From: Owenia fusiformis | Taxonomy: Eukaryota > Annelida > Polychaeta > Sabellida > Oweniidae | Reading direction: 5' to 3' | Assembly (NCBI GenBank): GCA_903813345.2 | Contig: CAIIXF020000005.1 | Location: 18,913,375 to 18,977,374 of the forward strand | Length of the DNA stretch: 64,000 nt | Shown: positions 14,201-26,200 of the stretch, piece after piece | How the letters are laid out: each line of letters opens with the position of its first letter | How positions within the stretch are numbered: the stretch's first letter is position 1 | The notes under the pieces: model-generated | What the model was told of the DNA's origin: nothing | What the model saw: only the letters and a program-made list of their open reading frames with translations | Database searches by the model: none | Position numbers and translations under genes: made by a program

Positions 14201-17200
14201 TAAAATTGGAAACTATTTAACATTTAGAAAATCTTAAACATTGATCCTCACATGGTATTGCATTGATATCTTAAAAATGTTGAACAAAAAGTGGATACAT
14301 GTAGCTTGTAATTCATTCCAAATGTTATGAACAAAAATTTACCTTTTGATTGTGGTTTGAGTTTCCAGTGTTCTGGGCCAGCCCATGTACTGAGTAATGA
14401 TGTGTTGAAATAGGAATATTCCCCTGGTTCACTTGCCAATACCTGCAGCAAGGTTCCTATAGTACCATGTCTGCAAAAACATGAGTATGTATATAACATA
14501 TGACAAACAACATGTTCATGTTTAATAAAAAAAATTGATTTTCATCTTGCTAAGAGGCTTTTTCTTTGGGATACAACAATCGTATGCAAATATTTCTAAA
14601 TATATTCTGCGAAATTGGGAGAGTGAAGAGTCTCAAAATGCCAGTAAACAGCAGATATTTTGATAAACTGACTACACTAACACATTGATAAATTCTAAAC
14701 GTTTAAAAAAATGCCAGTTCATACACAAAATGATTGAAACTCGTATGATAGGTTATACTTAAAAACTGTTCAATAATATTGACATGTATAATTACTTAAT
14801 ATTATCTTACTTAATATTATCTATAGCATCAGTGACCATCCTAGCTTCTTTGCCATCCCCTATAAACTCTGCTTTGTCTCCTGCCTCCGTAACATATGAT
14901 TCACCTAAAGAGAGATGAAGATTATCATAATTATCACATGTTTGTACTTGTACCTGAATCAATATTTGAGAAAACAGTGGAAGAAGCAGGTTATTAGGTA
15001 TATTTTTATGGTTGTAAAGTTTGCTTTGTTGAGACATGTACTACAATTAAACAAATATTGAAGGTAACCATGCATATTTCTAACTATGTATGACCTATAG
15101 TTATTTAATGTTCATTTCAATTGTGATGTCATAACATAAAAACATTGTCAGGGATTTTGGTTATAGTTGCCATAATGATAGGCTGTGATGTCACATATGA
15201 GGCAACAATACAACCAATACAATACAGTTGTCAGCTCTTCGTTTCATAGCAACAAGACTATTGTGATGTCATATTCCACAATCTACATTACCAGGTGATA
15301 CTGTTTCTATGGTCAACATAAACAAAACACTTTTGACACCAAAATTGAACAGCGAAGACAGAGCTGATTTTGAAGAGGATCTAACAAAGCATACTTACTA
15401 AATTATATTAAAAATGGCACCACCACTGAATAAAAGCCACAAATTTAGGAAAATGGCTAGCAAGATCTGTTTTTGGGAATCAAGTGAAACAAAGAGCTTC
15501 TGGAATAGAAGCAACAGGATCAGTCCTTTCATAGAGCCAGCAGTAGACAGTGTGGAAGAAATTGGAGAAGACATTCCTGCTATTGAGATAGATTCTATCA
15601 ACATCTATGAATGGCCTGAGATAGACTTTACTAAATTTGGGAAGAATGGTATATACACCAAGGCAGACTGCACCATGGAGACTATTTTAAGAATGTCACC
15701 AGTGTACGACCCCACATTCTCAAATCCCCCAAAGAGGTCACTCCTGGAGAGAGCAGTACACAGATTAGGAAAAAGGGTAAGAGTAAGAAAAATATTTTTA
15801 AGATAATTTAACAAAATTTTAGAAAAAATAAAGTAAACAGAAAAATAAGAGTATTTTTCTTAACTAAAAGACTGGTTCTTATTTCATAATTTTATTTCAA
15901 ACATGTTCATTTCTAAAAAAATAAGAAAATAAAGTAAATAGAAAAATAAGTATATTTTTCATAACTAAAACTGCTTGGTGATCTAATCATCAACTTTATG
16001 AAGCTAATGAAAAAACTAATAAAATAATTGATGCTTTTTTCAAATGGTGCTTTTCAAGTTCTCATACTTCTTATTTCAGTTGTGTTCATGATGTAGGTAA
16101 GACTCACTGAGAAATGCAAATAAATTGTGCATAATTCTATTTCCAGGCAAGAGAGGCAAAATATGCCATCAGTACTGCAATTAGGAAACCAAAGAATGAG
16201 AACAACCAGAAAGAAGACAGCTGCAAAGGAACAAATAAAAAGTCTGAATTCAGCTCATTCTAACTGCAACTAGCAGACATTCATGAGAGTTATGAACTGT
16301 GGTTCAATAGCAAGTTAACAACTGCGATATAACAACATGTCAGAATTGAAGGCCCAGTTCCATAGCTGTGTCTGCTTCACGTAGGAGAAGTGCTTGATAA
16401 TAAACTGATGATAAAGACAATTGCTACTGCTGCAGTTATTCTTCTAATGTTAATATATTTGAACTTGTATTTTATTCTCTTGTATATGTTATAATGTTGT
16501 ATATAGTGTAAATAAATTGTAAACATAATATTAAATTATAATTATAAGCCAATCTTGCTAAATGAAATCCCTCAAACTTGCAACACCTAGTAGGTCAGTA
16601 GGTACATGTTCACAAAGTGAAAATTCAGTTGTATAAGTATTATCTTTTTTCCATGATCACGCCCGGTGATCGTGAATAGGGGGAGGGGGGGAGCAGGCAA
16701 TTTCTGCTAGGAAATTCAACAAATCTGGAAGATTTATTTTTTCAAGAAAAAGTTTACAATTGAATTGCTAAATGGATAGGCGCACAGTATGGTAGAATAT
16801 GTTAGGTTTTCTGGGATTTTTTCTGAAACGATACGCATCTAAGGTTGAGATCTATTAAAAAAGGCGCAAGGCCATCAACAGGCACAAATCAACGTTTTTG
16901 CTATAAATCAAGCAACAATGGTCTGGACGACCTGTAATAAATACTTGTAAGTGATGTTATCATAACTAAATTAATGTCATTGCTGAATTTATAAAATAAG
17001 TTTCCATATGTGAAATAAAAAATAATCGAAAATAATGAATTTGGGACGGAGGGGGGGAGGGGACGGAGGGGGGGAGCAATATGTATATAAGACATGATTA
17101 GAGATGTTTCGCGACTTTAAGTCCTTTTACTCCAAATGTCCCCATTTTTCAGTCTCCAGGGGGGGTATATCATCCAGTTTCTTACTAAGTTAATGAGTTC

Positions 17201-20200
17201 ATTTTTCAAATACAAGAATTCGTGTGAAGTTGTTTCGCTTTATAGAATTATTACTCCCCCCCTCCGTCCCCCCCCCCCTCCGTCCCATTTTAATTATTTT
17301 CGATTATTTTTTATTTTACGTATGGAAACTTATTTTATAAATTCAGCAATGACATTAATTTAGTTATGATAACATTACTTACAAGTATTTATTACAGGTC
17401 GTGTAGTCCATTGTTGCTTGATTTATAGCAAAAACGTTGACTTTTGCACGTTGGTTGCTATGCTCCTTTTTAAATAGATCTTATATCTTAAAAGAGTATC
17501 GGTTGAAAAATAATCCTAGAATACCTAACATATTTAATCATACCATGCGCTTATTCAATTTGCAATTCAATCGTAAACTCTGTCTTGAAAAAATAATTTT
17601 ACCAGATTTGTTGAATTTTCTTGCGGAAATTGCCTGCTCCCCCTCCGTCCCATTTTCACGATCACCGGGCGTGATGATCTCATCCATTTTTGAAATTGCT
17701 ATGATATCATATCAACGATGTTGGTTTCGGAAACAATAATATTTTGCTATGAAATGCCTTATAATGCCCACCTTTAATGTGTAAATCCAGTGTAGTATTG
17801 GAGAAGTGAAAAATCAAAACATGGAAAATTGCAAAGGGCTTATTTTTATTGTGTAAATTGTTCTTTGTCAGGTAAGTATAGATAATTTATAGTAATATGA
17901 CTTCATAGTTGTTTTAGTTTTCACTTCAATTATGATGTAACAGCATAAATAGAACTTCATTAAGGAGGTTTCTATAGCAACCATATCATAAGGTTGTGAT
18001 GTCACACATAAACTCAGTTGCTAGGCCCTTTACTTCATAGTAACAAGAATATTGTGATGTCATAGTTTACAATCCATATTACCTTGAGATACTGTTTCTA
18101 ATATAAACAAAACACTCCTAACACAAAAACTGAACAGCTAAGACAGAATCGATTTTGAAGAGGATTCTAACTGATAAACAATATCTAATATGGCACCACA
18201 ATTGAATAAAAGCCACAAGGTAAGGAAAGTGGCTAACAGGATATTCTTTTGGGAATTAACTGAAACAAAGAGCTTCTGGAATAGAAGCAACAGGATCGGT
18301 CCTTTCATAGAGGCAGCAGTAGACAATGTGGAAGAAATTGGAGAAGACATTCCAGCCATTGAGATAGATTCTATCAACATTTATGAATGGCCTGAGATAG
18401 ACTTTACTAAATTTGGGAAGAATGGTATATACACCAAGGCATGCTGCACCATGGAGACTATCTTAAGAATGTCACCAGTGTACGACCCCACATTCTCAAA
18501 TCCCCCAAAAAGGTCACTTCTGGAGAGAGCAGTACACAGATTAGGAAAAAGGGTAAGAAGAAGAAAAATATTTTTAAGATAATTTAACGAAAATTTAGAA
18601 AAATAAAGTAAATAAAAAAAATAAGAGTATTTTTCTTAACTAAAAGACTGGTTCTTCTTTCATAATTTTATTTCAAACATGTTAATCTTTAAAAATTCAA
18701 GAAAATAAAGTAAATAGAAAAATAAGTATATTTTTCAGGACTAAAACTGCTTGGTGATCTAATCAACTAATAAACTAATAAAATAATTGATGCTTTTTTC
18801 AAATGGTGCTTTTCCAGTTCTCATACTTTTTATTTCAGTTGTGTTCATGATATAGTTAAGACTCACTTAGAAAGGCAAATAAATTGTACATATTAAATTC
18901 TCTTTCCAGGCAAGAGAGGCAAAATATGCCATCAGTACTGCTGCAATTAGGAAACCAAAGAATGAGAACAACCAGAAAGAAGACAGCTGCAAAGGAACAA
19001 ATAAAAAGTCTGAATTCAGCTCATTCTAACTGCCACTAGCAGACATTCATGAGAGTTATGAACTGTGGTTCAATAGCAAGTTAACAACTGCAATGTAACA
19101 ACATGTCAGAATTGAAGGCCCTGTTCCATAGCTGTGTCTGCTCCACGTAGGAGAAGTGCTTGATAATAAACTGATGATAAAGACAATTGCTACTACTGTA
19201 TTTATTCTTCTAATGTTAATATATTTGAACTTGTATTTTATTCTCTTGTATATGTTATAATGTTGTATATAGTGTAAATAAATTGTAAATATGTAATTAT
19301 AGCCAATCTTGCTAAATGAAATTCCTCAAACTTGCAACACCTAGTAGGTCAGTAGGTGTTACTTCGGTCCAAAGCCTTCTCTATATTCCGGCTTTGAGGA
19401 GGAAGATTGAGCTGCCTTAGTATTATAAATATTGTAAATCATTGTGTCACACGCACAGTAAATATGGCATAATAATATGAAATATACCTTTATAAATAGA
19501 TTTGAAGAACATCAGCTCACATCCCCGTCTGAATCTATTGTTATATTTGATTTCTTTAAGCGAGAATAATTTCAAATATTGAATTCACGTCCAGAACCGG
19601 AAGCCATTTTTAGCTACAGCGAGAAAATTCCACCATGTGTCAAACTCCGAAATGAAATTTTGAAATATCTAAATCCAGACAAGCAACGCTTCATCCTAAA
19701 TATATGATTAATATTCTTAGAAATATTTATAAAATTTATTAAAAATGAATTTTAGGTGCGTGTAGGTGCGTGTAGCACAGTACATACGAAATCAATGAAG
19801 TTACGTCTAGCTGTAAGCTAGAGACTCGAGTAAAGTAGGTGCATGTTCACAAAGTGAAAATTCAGTTGTATAAGTATTATCTTTTTTTCCCATGATCTCA
19901 TAAATTTTTGAAATTGCTATGATATCATATCAACGATGTTGGTTTCGGAAACAACAATATTTTGCTATGAAATGCCTTTGCCCACCTTAATGTGTGAATC
20001 CAGTGTAGTATTGGATAAGTGAAAAATCAAAACATGGAAAATTGCAAAGGGCTTATTTTTATTGTGTAAATTGTTCTTTGTCAGGTAAGTATAGAAAATT
20101 TATAGTAATATGACTTCATAGTTGTTTTAGTTTTCACTTCAATTAATATTATGATGTCACAGCATAAATAGAACTTCATTAAAGGAGGTTTCTATGGCAA

Positions 20201-23200
20201 CCATATAATAAGGCTATGATGTCACACATAAACTCAGTTGCTAGGCCCTTTACTTCATAGTAACAAGAATATTGTGATGTCATAGTCTACAATCCATATT
20301 ACCGTGAGATACTGTTTCTAATATAAACAAAACACTCCTAACACAAAAACTGAACTGCAAGACAGAATTGATTTTGAAGAGGATCTAACTGATGAACAAT
20401 ATCTAATATGCCACCACAACTGAATAAAAGCCACAAGGTAAGGAAAGTGGCTAGCAGGGTATTCTTTTGGGAATCAACTGAAACAAACAGCTTCTGGAAT
20501 CGAAGCAACATGATCGGTCCTTTCATAGAGCCAGCAGTAGACAATGTGGAAGAAATTGGAGAAGACATTCCTGCTATTGAGATAGATTCTATCAACATTT
20601 ATGAATGGCCTGAGATAGACTTTACTAAATTTGGGAAGAATGGTATCTACACCAAGGCAGACTGTACCATGGAGACTATCTTAAGAATGTCACCAGTGTA
20701 CGACCCCACATTCTCAAATCCCCCAAAAAGGTCACTCCTGGAGAGAGCAGTACACAGATTAGGAAAAAGGGTAAGAAGAAGAAAAATATTTTTAAGATGA
20801 TTTAACAAACTTTTAGAAAAATAAATAAGTGTATAAGTGTAACTAAAAGACTTGTTCTCATACTTTTATTTCAAACACTTTCATCAAATAAGTAAGATCC
20901 ATTAAAAAGGCAAATAAATTGAACATATTAAATTCTCTTTCCAGGCAAGAGAGGCAAAATATGCAATCAGTAATACAATTAGGAAACCAAAGAATGAGAA
21001 CAACCAGAAAGAAGACAGCTGCAAAGGAACAAAAAATAAAAAGTCTGAATTCAGCTCATTTTAACTGCAACGCAACTAGCAGACATTCATGAGAGTTATG
21101 AGCTGTGGTTCAATAGCAGCAAGTTAACAACTGCGATATAACAACATGTCAGAATTGAAGACCCTGTTCCATAGCTGTGTCTGCTCCACGTAGAAGAAGT
21201 GCTTGATAATAAACTGATGATAAAGACAATTGCTACGGCTGCAAAGTTATTCTTTCATTGTTCATATATTTGAACTTGTATTTTATTCTCTTGTCTATGT
21301 TATATTATAATGTTGTACATAATGTAAATAAATTGTAAATATGTAATTATAGCCACATCTTGCTAAATGAAATTCCTCAAACTTGCAACACCTAGTAAGT
21401 CAGTAGGTAGATGTTCACAAAGTGAAATTTCGGTTGTATAAGTATTATCTTTTTCCCATGATCTCATCCATTTTTGAAATTGCTATGATATCATATGAAC
21501 GATATTGGTTTCGGAAACAATAATATTTTGCTATGAAATGCCTTTGCCCACCTTTAATGTGTGAATCCAGTGTAGTATTGGAGAAGTGAAAAAGCAAAAC
21601 ATGGAAAATTGCAAAGGGCTTATTTTTATTGTTTAAATTGTTCTTTGTCAGGTAAGAATAGATAATTTATAGTAATATGACTTCATAGTTGTTTTAGTTT
21701 TCACTTCAATTATGATGTAACAGCATAAATAGAACTTCATTAAGGAGGTTTCTATGGCAACCATATCACAAGGCTGTGATGTCACACATAAACTCAGTTG
21801 CTAGGCCCTTTACTTCATAGTAACAAGAATATTGTGATGTCATAGTCTACAATCCATATTACCTTGAGATACTGTTTCTAATATAAACAAAACATTCCTA
21901 ACACAAAAACTGAACTGCAAGACAGAATTGATTTTGAAGAGGATTCTAACTGATGAACAATATCTAATATGGCACCACAATTGAATAAAAGCCACAAAGT
22001 AAGCAACGTGGCTAGCAGAATATTCTTTTGGGAATCAACTGAAACAAAGAGCTTCTGGAATAGAAGCAACGGGATCAGTCCTTTCATAGAGCCAGCAGTA
22101 GACAATGTGGAAGAAATTGGAGAAGACATTCCTGCCATTGAGGTAGATTCTATCAAAATCTATGAATGGCCTGAGATAGACTTTACTAAATTTGGGAAGA
22201 ATGGTATATATACCAAGGCAGACTGCACCATGGAGACTATTTTATGAATGTCACCAGTGTATGACCCCACATTCTCAAATCCCCCAAAAAGGTCACTCCT
22301 GGAGAGAGCAGTACACAGATTAGGAAAAAGGGTAAGAGGAAGAAAAATATTTTAAAGATGATTTAACAAACTTTTAGAAAAATAAATAAGTGTATTTTTC
22401 TTAACTAAAAGACTTGTTCTCATACTTTTATTTCAAACACTTTCATCAAATAAGTTAGACTCCATTAAAAAGGCAAATAAATTGTACATATTAAATTCTC
22501 TTTCCAGGCAAGAGAGGCAAAATATGCCATCAGTACTGCAATTAGGAAATCAAAGAATGAGAACAACCAGAAAGAAGACAGCTGCAAAGGAACAAACAAA
22601 AAGTCTGAATTCAGCTCATTCTAACTGCAACTAGCAGACATTCATGAGAGTTATGAACTGTGGTTCAATAGCAAGTTAACAACTGTGATATAAGAACATG
22701 TCAGAATTGAAGACCCTGTTCCATAGCTGTGTCTGCTCCACGTAGGAGAAGTGCTTGATAATAAACTGATGATAAAGACAATTGCTACTGCTGCAGTTAT
22801 TCTTGTAATGTTAATATATTTGAACTTGTATTTTATTCTCTTGAATATGTTATAATGTTGTATATAGTGTAAATAAATTGTAAATATGTAATTATAGCCA
22901 ATCTTGCTAAATGAAATTCCTCAAATTTGCAACACCTAGTAGGTCAGTAGGTACATGTTCACAAAGTGAAATTTCAGTTGTATAAGTATTATCTTTTTCC
23001 CCATGATCTCATCCATTTTTGAAATTGCTATGATATCATATCGACGATGTTGGTTTTGGAAGCAATAATATTTTGCTATGAAATGCCTTTGCCCACCTTT
23101 GTTGTGTGAATCCAGTCTAGTATTGGAGAAGTGAAAAAGCAAAACATTGAAAATTGCAAAGGGCTTATTTTTATTGTGTAAATTGTTCTTTGTCAGGTAA

Positions 23201-26200
23201 GAATAGATAATTTATTGTCATATGACTTCATAGTTATTCTAGTTTTCACCTCAATTATGATGTCACAGCATAAATAGAACTTCACTAAGGAGGTTCCTAT
23301 GGCAACCATATCATAAGGTTGTGATGTCACACATAAACTCAGTTGCCAGGCCCTTTACTTCATAGTAACAAGAATATTGTGATGTCATAGTCTACAATCC
23401 ATATTACCTTGAGAAACTGTTTCTAATATAAACAAAACACTCCTAACACAAAAACTGAACAGCTAAGACAGAATTGATTTTGAAGAGGATCTTACTGATA
23501 AACAATATCTAATATGTCACTACAATTGAATAAAAGCCACAGGGTAAGAAAAGTGGCTAGCAGGGTATTCTTTTGGGAATTGACTGAAACAAAGAGCTTC
23601 TGGAATCGAAGCAATAGGATCAGTCCTTTCATAGAGCCAGCAGTGGACAGTGTGGAAGAAATTGGAGAAGACATTCCTGCTATTGAGATACATTCTATCA
23701 AGATTTATGAATGGCCCGAGATAGACTTTACTTAATTTGGGAAGAATGGTATATACACCAAGGCAGACTGCACCATGGAGACTATTTTAAGAATGTCACC
23801 AGTGTATGACCCAACATTCTCAAATCCCCCAAAAAGGTCACTCCTGGAGAGAGCAGTACACAGATTAGGAAAAAGGGTAAGAGGAAGAAAAATATTTTTA
23901 AGATAATTTAACAAACTTTTAGAAAAATAAATAATTGCATTTTTAAGATGATTTAACAAACTTTTATTAATTTCAAACACTTTCATCAAATAACTAAGAC
24001 TCCATTATTAAAAAGGCAAATAAATTGTACATATTAAATTCTCTTTCCAGGCAAGAGAGGCAAAATATGCCATCGGTACCGCAATTAGGAAACCAAAGAA
24101 TGAGAACAACCAGAAAGAAGACAGCTGCAAAGGAACAAATAAAAAGTCTGAATTCAGCTCATTCTAACTGCAACTAGCAGACATTCATGAGAGTTATGAA
24201 CTGTGGTTCAATAGCAAGTTAACAACTGCGATATAACAACATGTCAGAATTGAAGACCCTGTTCCATAGCTGTGTCTGCTCCATGTAGAAGAAGTGCTTG
24301 ATGATAAACTGATGATAAAGACAATTGCTACGGCTGCAGTTATTCTTCTAATGTTAATATATTTAAACTTGTATTTTATTCTCTTGTATATAAATGTTGT
24401 ATATAGTGTAAATAAATTGTAAATATGTAATTATAGCCAATCTTGCTAATGAAATGAAATTCCTCAAACTTGCAACACCTAGTAGGTCATTAGGTACATG
24501 TTCACAAAGTGAAAATTCAGTTGTATAAGTATTATCTTTTTCCCATGATCTCATCCATTTTTGAAATTGCTATGATATCATATCAACGATGTTGGTTTCG
24601 GAAACAATAATATTTTGCTATGAAATGCATTTGCCCACCTTTAATGTGTGAATCCAGTGTAGTATTGGAGAAGTGAAAAATCAAAACATGGGAAATTATT
24701 TTATAGTGTAAATTGTTCTTTGTCAGGTAAGTATAGATAATTTATAGTAATTGACTTCATAGTTGTTTTAGTTTTCACTCCAATTATGATGTAACAGCAT
24801 AAATAGAACTTCATTAAGGAGATTTCTATGGCAACCATATCATAAGACTGTGATGTCACACATAAACTTAGTTGCTAGGCCCTTTACTTCATAGTAACAA
24901 GAATATTGTGATGTCATAGTCTACAATCCATATTACCTTGAGATACTGTTTCTAATATAAACAAAACACTCCTTACACAAAAACTGAACAGCTAAGACAG
25001 AATTGATTTTGAAGAGGATTCTAACTGATTAACAATATCTAATATGGCACCACAATTGAATAAAAGCCACAAGGTGAGGAAAGTGGCTAGCAGGATATTC
25101 TTTTGGGAATCAACTGAAACAAAGAGCTTCTGGAATAGAAGCAACAAAATCAGTCCTTTCATAGAGCCAGCAGTAGACAATGTGGAAGAAATTAGAGAAG
25201 ACATTCCTGCCATTGAGATAGATTCTATCAACATTTATGAATGGCCTGAGATAGACTTTACTAAATTTGGGAAGAATGGTATCTACACCAAGGCAGACTG
25301 CACCATGGAGACTATTTTAAGAATGTCACCAGTGTACGACCCAACATTCTCAAATCCCCCAAAAAGGTCACTCCTGGAGAGAGCAGTACACAGATTAGGA
25401 AAAAGGGTAAGAGGAAGAAAAATATTTTTAAGATGATTTAACAAACTTTTAGAAAAATAAATAAGTGTATTTTTCTTAACTAAAAGACTTGTTCTCATAC
25501 TTTTATTTCAAACACTTTCATCAAATAAGTAAGACACCATTAAAAAGGCAAATAAATTGTACATATTAAATTCTCTTTCCAGGCAAGAGAGGCAAAATAT
25601 GCCATCAGTACTGCTGCAATTAGGAAACCAAAGAATGAGAACAACCAGAAAGAAGACAGCTGCAAAGGAACAAACAAAAAGTCTGAATTCAGCTCATTCT
25701 AACTGCAACTAGCAGACATTCATGAGAGTTATGAACTGTGGTTCAATAGCAAGTTAACAACTGCAATATAAGAACATGTCAGAATTGAAGGCCCTGTTCC
25801 ATAGCTGTGTCTGCTCCACGTAGGAGAAGTGCTTGATGATAAACTGATGATAAAGACAATTGCTACGGCTTGAATTTGTACAATGTATTTTTTCTTTTGT
25901 ATGTTATAATGTTGTATATATTGTAAATAAATTGTAAATATGTTATTAGAGCTAATATTGCTTTAGTGAAAATTCAGCTGTGTTACCTTTTCCTATGACC
26001 TTGGCCATTTTCCTAACTTTATATTAATAATCTAAATTTCCCAAAAAAAACTGAACAATTTTGGCCAAAACTTCTGGATAGTAACCAATAACTGGAAGAT
26101 ATAGACCGTTACCCCCACCAAACTTCCTTTTGCTGGGATAATAAATAAACAAATAAAAAAAAGATTCAGTTGGAAAACAAATCAGTTGGAAAAAAAATAT

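Larger units (their letters stand above)
15085..25945 (+). repeat. Six-unit tandem gene array inside NCAPH intron 6
   Basis: Six direct repeats, each containing an upstream block, a two-exon gene and a 3' region with AATAAA signals. ATG-to-ATG spacings are 2776, 2218, 1561, 1545 and 1530 bp. Subtracting two transposon insertions (about 1.02 kb in unit 1, 0.48 kb in unit 2) leaves a basic unit of about 1.55-1.75 kb. Units 1-2 have introns of 370 and 357 bp and units 3-6 of 174-176 bp, which splits the array into two subfamilies. It is transcribed opposite to its host gene. Confidence 0.93.
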
